Part shown: positions 28,331 to 36,993 of the stretch, in pieces
How the letters are laid out: every line of letters starts with the position of its first letter
Numbering within the stretch: position 1 is the stretch's first letter
NCBI RefSeq assembly: GCF_012849555.1
Contig: NZ_CP051685.1
Coordinates: 3,472,001-3,536,000, forward strand
Length of the DNA: 64,000 nt
Direction of reading: 5' to 3'
Origin: Massilia forsythiae
GTDB taxonomy: Bacteria; Pseudomonadota; Gammaproteobacteria; Burkholderiales; Burkholderiaceae_D
Position numbers and translations under genes: made by a program
The notes under the pieces: model-generated
Seen by the model: only the letters and a program-made list of their open reading frames with translations
The model's database searches: none
Told to the model about the DNA's origin: nothing

Positions 28331-29478
28331 TGCGCCGCGTCCTTCTTCAATACCGCCTTGACCGCCGCCACCACGCGCTCGACCTCCTGCGTGGTCATGG
28401 CGTTGAACATCGGCAGCGTCACCGTCAGGCGGCCGATCTGTTCGGCGTGCGGGAACATGCCTTCCCGGAAGCCGCGCTCGCGGTACAGGGTCAGCAGGTG
28501 GATCGGCGCGTAGTGGTAGCCGGTGCCGATGTTGTAGTCCTGCTGCAGGCGCGTCATGAAGGCGGCGCGCGTGCCCGGGCCCTGGTCCGGCAGGATGATC
28601 TGGAACAGGTGCCAGTTCGACGTGCCGAAGGCCTGCAGCGGCAGCTGGGCGCCGGTGTCGCGCTCGAAATCCGGGCCGAAGCAATCGAAATAGTGGCGCG
28701 CCAGTGCGGCGCGGTGCGCGGTCAATGCCTCGAGCTGCTTCATCTGGCCCAGGCCGATGGCCGCCATGATGTCGCTCATGTTGTACTTGCCGCCCAGGAC
28801 GTCGACGTCGATGCCGTCCACGCCGCTGCGGGTCACGCCCTGCAGGCGGTATTTCTCGGCCAGGCGCGCTTCTTCCGGCGTGTTCAGCACCAGGCAGCCG
28901 CCTTCGCCGGTGGTCAGGTTTTTGTTGGCCTGGAAGCTGAACGAGACGAAGTCGCCGAACGACCCGATGCGCTTGCCGTTCCAGGTCGAGCCGAGCGCCT
29001 GCGCCGCGTCCTCGATCACGCGCAGCCCGTGCCGGTTCGCGATGGCGTACAGGCGGTCCATGTCGACCGGCAGGCCGGACAGGTAGACCGGGATCAGCGC
29101 TTTCGTACGCGGCGTGATCGCCGCTTCCAGTTTATCCAGGTCGATGTTGCGGGTGACCGGGTCGATGTCGGCGAACACCGGGGTGGCGCCGACTTCCAGG
29201 ATCACGTTGGCGGTGGCCGGCCACGAGACCGGGGTGGTGATCACTTCGTCGTCGGCGCCCACGCCGGCGATGCGCAGCGCGATCTCCATCGTGCAGGTAC
29301 CGGAATTGAAGGTGCGCACCGGGCGCCCGCCGAAGTAGGCGGACAGCAGCGCCTCGAAGGCCTGGTTCTTGGGACCGGTGGTGATCCAGCCGGAACGCAG
29401 CACCTCGCCGACGGCGGCGATCGTCTCCTCGTCGATGGTGGGCCGGGAAAAGGGCAGGAAGGGCAGCTCGGCAGTCAT
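28327..29478 (-). CDS. arnB: ArnB: UDP-4-amino-4-deoxy-L-arabinose aminotransferase
   Basis: A PLP-dependent DegT/DnrJ/EryC1-family aminotransferase (383 aa) that makes UDP-L-Ara4N from the 4-keto sugar using glutamate. Residues in place: WITTGPKNQAFE, TPVSWPATANV, VIEDAAQALGSTW (Asp157, Gln160) and SFSFQANKNLTTGEGG with the Schiff-base Lys at about 186. Length and motif order match E. coli ArnB closely. MTAELPFLPFSRP is the family-like start; the 20 codons upstream look non-coding. It is the first gene after a 139-bp gap with a possible promoter, and its stop overlaps arnC. Confidence 0.94.
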   Translation of the reverse strand: MTAELPFLPFSRPTIDEETIAAVGEVLRSGWITTGPKNQAFEALLSAYFGGRPVRTFNSGTCTMEIALRIAGVGADDEVITTPVSWPATANVILEVGATPVFADIDPVTRNIDLDKLEAAITPRTKALIPVYLSGLPVDMDRLYAIANRHGLRVIEDAAQALGSTWNGKRIGSFGDFVSFSFQANKNLTTGEGGCLVLNTPEEARLAEKYRLQGVTRSGVDGIDVDVLGGKYNMSDIMAAIGLGQMKQLEALTAHRAALARHYFDCFGPDFERDTGAQLPLQAFGTSNWHLFQIILPDQGPGTRAAFMTRLQQDYNIGTGYHYAPIHLLTLYRERGFREGMFPHAEQIGRLTVTLPMFNAMTTQEVERVVAAVKAVLKKDAAQ

Positions 29479-29545
29479 GGCATCTCGTCGTGTGCTTGGG
29501 ATTGTTGGTATGTCGTCACGGCAAAGATGCTCGCTGGACACTATT

Positions 29546-29574
29546 ATTATGGATAATTCTTATGATTGGCTGAA
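29546..29574 (-). promoter_or_regulatory. Possible sigma-70 promoter upstream of arnB
   Basis: On the minus strand, TTCAGC (29569-29574) and CATAAT (29546-29551) are 17 bp apart in a rare AT-rich patch, 68 bp before the arnB ATG. The -35 match is weak. No PmrA-type repeat (cTTAAG with 5-6 bp spacing) was seen nearby. Confidence 0.3.
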
Positions 29575-29617
29575 CCGGCGCGGCCGGCGTTGCGATTGTA
29601 GCAGCGCAATCGCGTAT

Positions 29618-29992
29618 TTATGAGCGCGCCAATAACACCACGCCGACGATGATCACCCCGATCGCCAGCATGCGCTGCGGCGGCACCACCTCGCCCAGGA
29701 ACATCCAGGCGCCGAAGGCCGACACCACGTAGCCGAGCGACAGCATCGGGTAGGCGATGGTCACGTCGGTGCGCGACAGGCCGATGATCCACACCACCAC
29801 CGACACCGCGTAGCAGCCCAGGCCGGCGATGATCGGCCACTGCATGCCGATCTTGAGCAGGGTGCCGAACCAGTTGCCGGCGGTCAGGTGGATGGCGCCG
29901 CCCATGGCGTTGGTACCGGCCTTGAGCAGCAGTTGGGCGGCGGCGTTGAGCAGCACGCCGGTGATGATGAATGCGAACGTCGTGAAATTCAT
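29618..29992 (-). CDS. ArnE/ArnF-like small multidrug-resistance-type membrane protein
   Basis: A 124-residue protein with four predicted membrane helices (FAFIITGVLLNAAAQLLLKAG, IIAGLGCYAVSVVVWIIGL, PMLSLGYVVSAFGAWMFLGE, MLAIGVIIVGVVLLA). The pattern LNAAAQLLLKAG and TDVTIAYPMLSLGY is that of ArnE/ArnF, which together flip undecaprenyl-phosphate-L-Ara4N to the periplasm. Only one such gene is present, so it may work as a homodimer or with a partner encoded elsewhere. It sits 47 bp after arnT and 139 bp before arnB on the same strand. The reading frame extends far upstream, but MNFTTFAFI is the family start. Confidence 0.88.
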   Translation of the reverse strand: MNFTTFAFIITGVLLNAAAQLLLKAGTNAMGGAIHLTAGNWFGTLLKIGMQWPIIAGLGCYAVSVVVWIIGLSRTDVTIAYPMLSLGYVVSAFGAWMFLGEVVPPQRMLAIGVIIVGVVLLARS

Positions 29993-30039
29993 GGGGTCGG
30001 GTCGAAGATGAACGGGCAGGCGGGCCGGGTGCGGCCGCC

Positions 30040-31740
30040 TCAGAAATTGGCGATCGCCACGCGGCGCGCGTCGCCGGCCACCACCCGCAGCGGCACGCCC
30101 TGGCGGCGCAGTTCCTCGACGATCTCGGGACGGGTGATGGCCAGGTTGCGCACGCCGGCGGCGGCGTCGCGGCGCCAGCGCGCCGTGAATGCCGGAATGG
30201 TCGGCACCCACAAGGCCGGCTGCTGCTCCAGGCCGAAGGCGAATTCGTCCCGGTAGTCGACCAGCGTCACGGTGCGCCCGAGGTAGAAGGTCAGCGACTG
30301 CTCGTAGATGCCGACCGAGTACAGCGGGATCTTCGGGTCGGCGGCGCCTGCCGCCTCCAGGGCCGGCAGCAGGGCGCTGCCGGCGCGCACCTGCGCCACC
30401 GGCTCGAAGCCGACCAGCAGCAGCTGGGCGCCGGCGAAGCCGGCGATGGCCAGCACCAGCACGGTCAGGTCGCGCCGCATCTGGCGCGCAGTCAGCAGCG
30501 CCAGCGCGCCGCCGACCAGCAGCACCAGGCCGGCCGCCAGCACCCAGGGCTGGTAGGCGGCGTACACCACGTCCTCGCCCGGCTTCTTGGCCAGGCGCTC
30601 CATGAACGGCACCAGCGCCAGCAAGCCGGCACCCAGCAAGGAGGTCAGGCCGGCGGTCAGCATGCGGCTGCGGCGGGTGCCGGCATCCAGGTACAGCGCG
30701 ATCAGGAGCGCCACCGCCGGGAACACCGGCACGATGTAGCCGGGCAGCTTGGAATTCGACTTGGTGAAGAACAGCAGGATGAACACCACCCACACCAGCA
30801 GCATCAGGCGCGGACGGAAGCGTTGCGCGCCCGCCGTGGCCTGGCTTTCGCGCTCGCACGCGAGCGCGTCGCGGCGCGCGCCCAGCAGCAGGCCTTGCAG
30901 CAGCACGCCGGCCCAGGGCACGCTGCCGACCGCCAGCAGGGCGAAGAAGATCCACCAGGAGGCTTCGCGGTGGTGTTCCTTGCGCAGGAAGCGGTCGAAG
31001 TGTTCGTGGATGAAGAAGAAATGCGGCTGTTCCGGGTTGCGCAGGCCGACCAGCACGAACCAGGGCGCGGCGACCAGGAAGAACAGCAGCAATCCTTTAC
31101 CCAGGTGCAGGCGCTTCCAGATCGCCCAGTCGCGCGACAACAGCGTGTACAGCACCAGCACCGCGCCCGGCAGCACCACGCCGATCAGGCCTTTGGCCAG
31201 CACCGCCAGCGCCATGCCGGCCCAGCAGGCCAGCATCCAGTTGCGCCGCTCGGCCGGGGCGGCGCCGTCGCGCTGCGCGATCAGGAGCGCGCACAGGGCC
31301 AGCGTCATCATCGCCGACAGGCTCATGTCGAGGGAGTTGACCTGGCTGCAGGCGATCCAGTAGATCGACGAGCCCAGCACCAGCGCGCCGTAGAAACCGA
31401 TGCGTGCGCCGAACACGCGCCGTCCGGCCAGGCCGGTCAGCAGCACGCCCAGCAGCCCGCACAGGCCGGTCCACAGGCGCGCCTGCCATTCGCCCACGCC
31501 GAACAGCGTGAAGGTCAGGGCGTTCATCCAGGTCTGCAGCGGCGGCTTCTCGAAGTACTTGATGCCGTTCAGGCGCGTGGTGATCCAGTCGCCGCTGGCA
31601 AACATCTCGCGCGCCATCTCGGCGTAGCGGCCTTCGTCGGGAGGCACCAGGGTGCGCGCGCCCAGCACGTACAGCAGGGCGACGGCAAAGGCGATCAGGA
31701 GTGTCCAGTTGAGGGTCTTGTTGCGGTACAGCTCGTTCAT
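30040..31740 (-). CDS. arnT: ArnT: L-Ara4N lipid A glycosyltransferase
   Basis: A GT83/PMT-fold membrane enzyme (566 aa) that transfers L-Ara4N from undecaprenyl phosphate to lipid A phosphates on the periplasmic side, lowering negative charge and polymyxin binding. The diagnostic first loop is intact: LVPPDEGRYAEMAREMFAS (catalytic Asp) and GIKYFEKPPLQTWM. About a dozen membrane helices follow, with HREASWWIFF and FFTKSNSKLPGYIVPVFPA typical of the family, then a soluble C-terminal domain of ~110 residues. The ATG at 31740 overlaps the stop of the upstream Mth938-like gene (ATGA). Confidence 0.94.
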   Translation of the reverse strand: MNELYRNKTLNWTLLIAFAVALLYVLGARTLVPPDEGRYAEMAREMFASGDWITTRLNGIKYFEKPPLQTWMNALTFTLFGVGEWQARLWTGLCGLLGVLLTGLAGRRVFGARIGFYGALVLGSSIYWIACSQVNSLDMSLSAMMTLALCALLIAQRDGAAPAERRNWMLACWAGMALAVLAKGLIGVVLPGAVLVLYTLLSRDWAIWKRLHLGKGLLLFFLVAAPWFVLVGLRNPEQPHFFFIHEHFDRFLRKEHHREASWWIFFALLAVGSVPWAGVLLQGLLLGARRDALACERESQATAGAQRFRPRLMLLVWVVFILLFFTKSNSKLPGYIVPVFPAVALLIALYLDAGTRRSRMLTAGLTSLLGAGLLALVPFMERLAKKPGEDVVYAAYQPWVLAAGLVLLVGGALALLTARQMRRDLTVLVLAIAGFAGAQLLLVGFEPVAQVRAGSALLPALEAAGAADPKIPLYSVGIYEQSLTFYLGRTVTLVDYRDEFAFGLEQQPALWVPTIPAFTARWRRDAAAGVRNLAITRPEIVEELRRQGVPLRVVAGDARRVAIANF

Positions 31741-32126
31741 TCGGGCGCCTTCGCACCCTCGATGATCAGGGCCAGCACGACCTTGCGGCCTTCGCCCATC
31801 AGGATGTTGTAGGTGCGGCAGGCGGCGTGGCTGTCCATGCTTTCCACGCCGATGCGCTGCGACGACAGGCTGGTCACCAGGCGCGGATGCACGAAGCGCT
31901 GGCGCTCGCCGGTGCCGAGGATGACCACGTCCGGGCGGTCGGCGGCGATCTGTTCGAAATGGGCGGCGGCCAGGTCCTCGAAGCGCGTCACGTCCCAGGG
32001 GCGCGGCGCCACCTCGGGCAGCACCAGCACACTGTAGTCGAAGCGCTGGGCGTTGATCTCGACACCGTTCCGGTCGTAGCCGGTCACCGTCTGGTATTTC
32101 TCTGTGCTGTCGGAATGAAGCTTCAT
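31737..32126 (-). CDS. Mth938-like domain protein (DUF498/NDUFAF3 fold)
   Basis: A 129-residue soluble protein with the Mth938 fold: VTGYDRNGVEINAQRFDYSV, VVILGTGERQRFVHPRLV and MDSHAACRTYNILMGEGRKV. The HAACRTYNILMGEGR segment is the family's conserved C-terminal signature. Relatives include human NDUFAF3 (complex I assembly); the bacterial role is unclear. It overlaps arnT by 4 bp and may simply share its transcript. The start MKLHSDSTEKY is chosen over an ATG 13 codons earlier because it matches the family; no strong ribosome site is visible. Confidence 0.88.
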   Translation of the reverse strand: MKLHSDSTEKYQTVTGYDRNGVEINAQRFDYSVLVLPEVAPRPWDVTRFEDLAAAHFEQIAADRPDVVILGTGERQRFVHPRLVTSLSSQRIGVESMDSHAACRTYNILMGEGRKVVLALIIEGAKAPE

Positions 32127-32342
32127 GATGAAATGGAGGGCTGGGGTTGGGAAACGGGCGCGCACGCGGGCCGCGTATTGTATCCGCTCGGTGCGGCGAA
32201 TTGTAGCCGTTGCCGGGCTTGCCAGTAATGCACGGTTGCTTAATCAGGCTGCTTTGGGCAGAATGGAATTTTTCGCATTGCAACAATGTGGTGCATTCCA
32301 GCCCGGTCCGTGACCGATGACTGTGCAAATAAAGGGGAGATT

Positions 32343-33569
32343 GTGCGACCGATTCTGAAATCCAACAAGCTGGACGAGGTGTGCTACGAGATCCGCGGGC
32401 CGGCGCTGGACAAGGCGCGCCAGATGGAGGAAGACGGCCAGAAGATCATCAAGCTGAACATCGGCAACCTGGCCGTGTTCGGCTTCGACCCGCCCGACGA
32501 GATCGTGCAGGACATGATGCGCAACATGCACGGCGCCGCCGGCTATACCGACTCGAAGGGCATGTTCGCGCCGCGCAAGGCGGTCATGCACTATACCCAG
32601 AGCAAGAACATCGCCGCCGTCGGTATCGACGACATTTATCTGGGCAATGGCGCCTCGGAACTGATCGTGATGGCGATGCAGGGTTTGTTGAACAGCGGCG
32701 ACGAGGTGCTGGTGCCGGCGCCCGACTATCCGCTGTGGACCGCCGCCGTCAGCCTGGCCGGCGGCAACCCGGTGCACTACGTGTGCGACGAGGGCGCCGG
32801 CTGGATGCCGGACATCGCCGACATGCGCAGCAAGATCACGCCGAACACGCGCGCGATCGTCGTCATCAACCCGAACAACCCGACCGGTGCGCTGTATTCG
32901 CGCGAGGTGCTGCTGGAGATCATCGAGCTGGCGCGCCAGCACGGCCTGATCATCTACGCCGACGAAATCTACGACAAGACCCTGTACGATGGTAACGAGC
33001 ACGAATCGATCGCCGCGCTGGCCGACGACGTGCTGTTCGTCACCCTGAACGGCCTGTCCAAGAATTACCGCTCGTGCGGCTACCGCGCCGGCTGGATGGT
33101 GGTGTCCGGCGAAAAGCGCCACGCCAAGGGCTACATCGAAGGCTTGAACATGCTGGCCTCGATGCGCCTGTGCGCCAATGCGCCGGGCCAGTTCGCGATC
33201 CAGACCGCGCTCGGCGGGCGCCAGAGCATCGCCGACCTGGTGGCGCCGGGCGGACGCCTGGCGCGCCAGCGCGACCTCGCCTACCAATTACTGACCGATA
33301 TTCCGGGCGTGTCCTGCGTCAAGCCAAAAGCCGCGCTGTACATGTTCCCGCGCCTCGACCCGAAGATCTACCCGATCGCGGACGACCAGCAATTTATCTG
33401 CGAGCTGCTGTCCGAGGAAAAAGTCCTGCTGGTGCAAGGCACCGGCTTCAACTGGAAGACCCCGGACCATTTCCGGCTGGTGTTCCTTCCCAATTCCGAC
33501 GACCTGACGGATGCATGCGGCCGTATCGCGCGCTTCCTCGACGGCTACCGGCGCCGCCATGCGCGCTGA
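32343..33569 (+). CDS. alaA: Alanine-forming pyridoxal-phosphate aminotransferase (AlaA-like)
   Basis: A class I/II aminotransferase of 408 residues. The start is GTG at 32343, with aaaggggaga 3-12 bp ahead. AlaA-specific parts: SNKLDEVCYEIRGPALDKA, KLNIGNLAVFGFDPP, GYTDSKGMFAPRKAV. PLP-binding parts: VVINPNNPTGALY, YADEIYDKTLYDG and LNGLSKNYRSCGYRAGW with the catalytic Lys at 240. The family converts pyruvate and glutamate to alanine and 2-oxoglutarate. It lies 18 bp upstream of homoserine dehydrogenase on the same transcript, a pairing common in Betaproteobacteria, and is divergent from the arn genes. Confidence 0.93.
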   Translation: MRPILKSNKLDEVCYEIRGPALDKARQMEEDGQKIIKLNIGNLAVFGFDPPDEIVQDMMRNMHGAAGYTDSKGMFAPRKAVMHYTQSKNIAAVGIDDIYLGNGASELIVMAMQGLLNSGDEVLVPAPDYPLWTAAVSLAGGNPVHYVCDEGAGWMPDIADMRSKITPNTRAIVVINPNNPTGALYSREVLLEIIELARQHGLIIYADEIYDKTLYDGNEHESIAALADDVLFVTLNGLSKNYRSCGYRAGWMVVSGEKRHAKGYIEGLNMLASMRLCANAPGQFAIQTALGGRQSIADLVAPGGRLARQRDLAYQLLTDIPGVSCVKPKAALYMFPRLDPKIYPIADDQQFICELLSEEKVLLVQGTGFNWKTPDHFRLVFLPNSDDLTDACGRIARFLDGYRRRHAR

Positions 33570-33587
33570 GAATACAGACAAGAACTT

Positions 33588-34922
33588 ATGAAACCCATCA
33601 AAGCAGGCCTGCTGGGCATCGGCACCGTCGGTGCCGGCACCTTCCAGGTGCTACGACGCAACCAGGAAGAAATCCGCCGCCGCGCCGGACGCGGCATCGA
33701 AGTGAGTATGGTCGCCGCCCGCAACCTCGAGCGCGCGCGCGACATCGTCCTCGACGCCGGCGCCGCCGGCCAGTGCGAGGTCGTGAACGACCCGTTCGCC
33801 GTGGTCGACAACCCGGACATCGACATCGTCGTCGAACTGATCGGCGGCTACGACCTGGCGCGCGAACTGGTGCTGCGCGCCATCGCCAACGGCAAGCACG
33901 TGGTCACCGCCAACAAGGCGCTGCTGGCCCAGCACGGCAACGAAATCTTCGCCGCGGCCCAGGAAAAGGGCGTGATGGTGGCCTTCGAGGCGGCCGTCGC
34001 CGGCGGCATCCCGATCATCAAGGCGCTGCGCGAAGGCCTGGCAGCCAACCGCATCGAATCGGTGGCCGGCATCATCAACGGCACCACCAACTTCATCCTG
34101 TCCGAGATGCGCGACAAGGGCCTGGACTTCGCCACCGTGCTCAAGCAGGCGCAGGAGCTCGGCTACGCCGAGGCCGACCCGACCTTCGACATCGAGGGCG
34201 TGGACGCGGCCCACAAGCTGACCATCATGGCGGCGATCGCGTTCGGCATCCCGATGCAGTTCGGCGGCGCCCACGTGGAGGGCATCAGCCGCCTGCAGGC
34301 GGTGGACATCCGCTACGCCGAGGAACTGGGCTACCGCATCAAGCTGCTGGGCATCACCCGCCGCAGCAGCGTCGACGGCGGTGAGGGCATCGAGCTGCGC
34401 GTGCACCCGACCCTGATCCCGGCGGCGCGCCTGATCGCCAACGTCGAAGGCGCCATGAACGCGGTGCTGGTGAAGGCCGACGCGGTCGGCACCACGCTGT
34501 ACTACGGCAAGGGCGCCGGCGCCGAGCCGACCGCCTCCAGCGTGATCGCCGACCTGGTCGACGTGACCCGCTCGGCCACGGTCGACCCCTATTCGCGCGT
34601 GCCGCACCTGGCCTTCCACCCGTCCGAGCTGGCCGATTTGCCGATCCTGCCGATGGACGACATCAGCACCAGCTATTACCTGCGCGTGCATGTGCAGGAC
34701 CAGCTGGGCGTGATGGCCGACCTGACCCGCATCCTGGCCGAAGCCGGCATCTCGATCGACGCCGTGCTGCAGAAGCAGCCGGGCGACAAGGCGCGCACCG
34801 ACATCGTCATCATCACCCACCAGACCCGCGAGAAGTACGTGAATGCGGCGATCCTGAAGATCGAAAGCCTGGCGGCGATCGTGGGGCAGGTGGTGCGGAT
34901 CCGGTTGGAGAGCCTGGGCTGA
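33588..34922 (+). CDS. hom: Homoserine dehydrogenase
   Basis: A 444-residue enzyme reducing aspartate semialdehyde to homoserine in threonine and methionine synthesis. Domains: NAD(P)-binding (LLGIGTVGAGTFQVLRRN), active region with VTANKALLAQHG, AVAGGIPIIKALREGLAANR, INGTTNFILSEM and GYAEADPTFDIEGVDAAHKL (catalytic Lys), then a C-terminal ACT domain (DQLGVMADLTRILAEAGISI) for feedback by threonine. The length is normal for the monofunctional ACT type. Threonine synthase (thrC), which often follows in this clade, is not adjacent; a REP-like repeat comes next. Confidence 0.96.
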   Translation: MKPIKAGLLGIGTVGAGTFQVLRRNQEEIRRRAGRGIEVSMVAARNLERARDIVLDAGAAGQCEVVNDPFAVVDNPDIDIVVELIGGYDLARELVLRAIANGKHVVTANKALLAQHGNEIFAAAQEKGVMVAFEAAVAGGIPIIKALREGLAANRIESVAGIINGTTNFILSEMRDKGLDFATVLKQAQELGYAEADPTFDIEGVDAAHKLTIMAAIAFGIPMQFGGAHVEGISRLQAVDIRYAEELGYRIKLLGITRRSSVDGGEGIELRVHPTLIPAARLIANVEGAMNAVLVKADAVGTTLYYGKGAGAEPTASSVIADLVDVTRSATVDPYSRVPHLAFHPSELADLPILPMDDISTSYYLRVHVQDQLGVMADLTRILAEAGISIDAVLQKQPGDKARTDIVIITHQTREKYVNAAILKIESLAAIVGQVVRIRLESLG

Positions 34923-34940
34923 CAGGGCAGGGGCTGGCCC

Positions 34941-35067
34941 CGTCGTCCCCGCGCAGGCGGGGACCCATACTGAATATCAGAATTTGCGACGTGAGAACCG
35001 TCCCAGCGCTTTCGAGTACATAGTGCTGGACACTCAGCATGGGTCCCCGCCTGCGCGGGGACGACGG
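34941..35067. repeat. Inverted pair of REP-like palindromes downstream of hom (BIME-like)
   Basis: Copy A (34941-34968) reads CGTCGTCCCCGCGCAGGCGG... in minus orientation. Copy B (35039-35067) is its near-exact inverse, ATGGGTCCCCGCCTGCGCGG... in plus orientation. About 70 bp of unrelated DNA separates them. Copy B overlaps the tail of a frameshifted small gene. The pair could fold as one large cruciform or act as a bidirectional terminator of hom. Confidence 0.85.
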
Positions 35068-35302
35068 CGTCGCGCTGCCAATCCCATGGCCGCATCGGTC
35101 ACCACACCGTCCTGCACCGCCTTCTCGGCGGCATCACCCAGTGCCCCAGGAACTCGTCGGCGAACTCGTCCACGCATTCGCGCGGCGCCGTGCTCGGCGT
35201 GTCGAGCGGTGCGGTAAGGAGGGCGTGCAGGTCGCGCTCGACCCGGTCGTACGGCGCTTCCGGAGCGCCGCAGTGATTGAGGGGGTGGTTGGTCGAATTC
35301 AT
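35034..35302 (-). pseudogene. Small hypothetical gene with a probable frameshift and repeat-derived C-terminus
   Basis: From ATG at 35302 the frame codes MNSTNHPLNHCGAPEAP ... ECVDEFADEFLG with good codon bias, then drifts to HWVMPPRRRCRTVW and stops at 35099. The alternative frame continues naturally from the same point as ALGDAAEKAVQDGVVTDAAM and ends at 35034 in RRRRPRAGGDPC, which is coded by the REP-like repeat. A single-base change near the C run at 35144-35147 would join both parts. No known family. It may be a sequencing error, a decayed gene or chance. Confidence 0.4.
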
Positions 35303-35564
35303 GGGCAAATTCTACCTGCGCTGCACCGCACAAAAAGCGTGCTCGCATTTGGATTTGCGTTGTCTCAAGCATATCCCTTTTTACGCAGGATCAGGCTTGT
35401 CCAGGCGTAAGATCAGTTTCCTGGTGGCTCATAATTAGTCGCATCTAACGGTACCTGCGGGCCTGTGCGCCGCACTTTCCCAACGCACCGGCGCTGCCGT
35501 CGCGCCCGTGTGAGCAGCCGCAAGGACCGCGTTCCGGCCGCGAACCGCGCAAGATGCGGCGGCT

Positions 35565-36986
35565 TCAATCGGGCGGCGCCGGCAGCTTGAACAGCACCTC
35601 GACCCGCAAGCCGCGTCCATCCTCGGCCGCATCCAGGCGCACGCCTGCGCCGTGCAGCGCGGCGATGTCGCGCACGATCGCCAGCCCGAGGCCGGTGCCG
35701 CCGGGATTGCTTTCCAGTGCGGCCTGGGCGCGGTAGAACGGCGTGAACACTTTATCGCGCTCCGCCTCCGGGATGCCCGGTCCGCTGTCCTCGACGTCGA
35801 GCAGCGCGCCCGCCGGCGTGGCGCGCACGCGCAGCAGCACGCTGCCGCCCGGCGGCGTGTAGCGGATGGCGTTGTCGGCCAGGTTGGTCACCAGTTCGTG
35901 CAGCAGCAGGGCCTGGCCGGGCACGGTGGTGCCGGGGCCGTCCTCGGCTTCCAGCGCCAGGTCGATCCCCTTCTGCACCGCCGGCAGCGCCAGTTCCAGG
36001 CCGACCTGGCGCGCCACCGCGGTCAGCGATACCGGTTCCACATGGGCGCCGTCGCCGCCGTGCTCGATGCGCGCCAGCGTCAGCAGGCGGTTGGCCAGGT
36101 GCACGGTGGCGTCGAGCGTGGCGGCGATCGAGCGCACGATCTCCTGGGCCGCGGCCGGGTCGTGTTCGCGCAGCGCCAGTTCGGCCTGGGTCTTGAGCAC
36201 CGCCAGCGGGGTGCGCAACTGGTGCGAGGCATCGGCGATGAAGCGGCGCTGGCTGGCGATCAGGTCCTGCATGCGCGTCATGGCGCCGTTCATGGCCGCC
36301 ACCAGCGGCCGCACCTCCTTGTGCACCAGCGCCGGGTCGACGTCCGACAGGTCGGACAGCGCGCGTGTCTCGACCTCGTTCTTCAGGCGCATCAGCGGGC
36401 GCAGCACCAGGCGCACCGCGAACCACACCAGCGTCGCCACCGCCAGCACCATCAGCGCCTGGCGCACCAGCGTGTTCAGCAGGATGCGGCGCGACAGCGC
36501 GCGCCGCGCATCCAGGGTTTCGCCGACCTGGATCAGGGCGATGCCGCGCATCGAATCGTCGAACACCGGCTGCAGCAGCGCGGCGATGCGCACCGGCTCG
36601 CCGTTGTAGTCGGCGTGGTAGAAGCGCACCAGCGCCGGGTACAGTTCCGAGCGCGGCACCCTGTCCGGCACCGGCGGCAGGTCGTCGTAGCCGGACACGG
36701 TCTCGCCGCGCAGGCCGCCGACGCGATAGTAGATGCGCCCCAGGGTGTCGGTCTCGAAGCTGTCCAGCGCCAGGTAGGGCACGTCGGCCACCACCTTGCC
36801 GTCCTGGACCGAGACCCGCTCCGCCAGCGCGCGCGTGGAGGCCAGCAACGAGCGGTCGTAGGCGATGTCGGCCGCCTCCAGCGCGTCCTGGTACAGCGAC
36901 ACCGTGTTCAGCGCCACCAGCACCACCAGCGGCGCGATCAGCCAGCGCAGCAGCTGGTTGCGCAGGCTGCCGGGTTGACGGCTCAA
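35565..36986 (-). CDS. Sensor histidine kinase, TctE-like (2CSK_N sensor)
   Basis: A membrane histidine kinase. The likely start is TTG at 36986 (LSRQPGSLRNQLLRWL), 8 bp beyond the regulator stop with gagg ahead, giving 473 residues; an ATG inside the regulator gene would add 23. Architecture: TM1 (WLIAPLVVLVALNTVSLY), periplasmic 2CSK_N-type domain, TM2 (~ALMVLAVATLVWFAV), HAMP-like linker, H-box RRFIADASHQLRTPLAVLK, N-box NLADNAIRYTPPGG, and G-boxes DVEDSGPGIPEAE and GGTGLGLAIV. The family senses tricarboxylates in other bacteria. It pairs with the adjacent response regulator. Confidence 0.92.
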   Translation of the reverse strand: MSRQPGSLRNQLLRWLIAPLVVLVALNTVSLYQDALEAADIAYDRSLLASTRALAERVSVQDGKVVADVPYLALDSFETDTLGRIYYRVGGLRGETVSGYDDLPPVPDRVPRSELYPALVRFYHADYNGEPVRIAALLQPVFDDSMRGIALIQVGETLDARRALSRRILLNTLVRQALMVLAVATLVWFAVRLVLRPLMRLKNEVETRALSDLSDVDPALVHKEVRPLVAAMNGAMTRMQDLIASQRRFIADASHQLRTPLAVLKTQAELALREHDPAAAQEIVRSIAATLDATVHLANRLLTLARIEHGGDGAHVEPVSLTAVARQVGLELALPAVQKGIDLALEAEDGPGTTVPGQALLLHELVTNLADNAIRYTPPGGSVLLRVRATPAGALLDVEDSGPGIPEAERDKVFTPFYRAQAALESNPGGTGLGLAIVRDIAALHGAGVRLDAAEDGRGLRVEVLFKLPAPPD

Positions 36987-36993
36987 CGGCGCC

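Noticed and set aside
29479..29617. PmrA/PhoP-type box upstream of arnB
   Set aside because: No pair of cTTAAG or (T)GTTTA half-sites at the required spacing was found.
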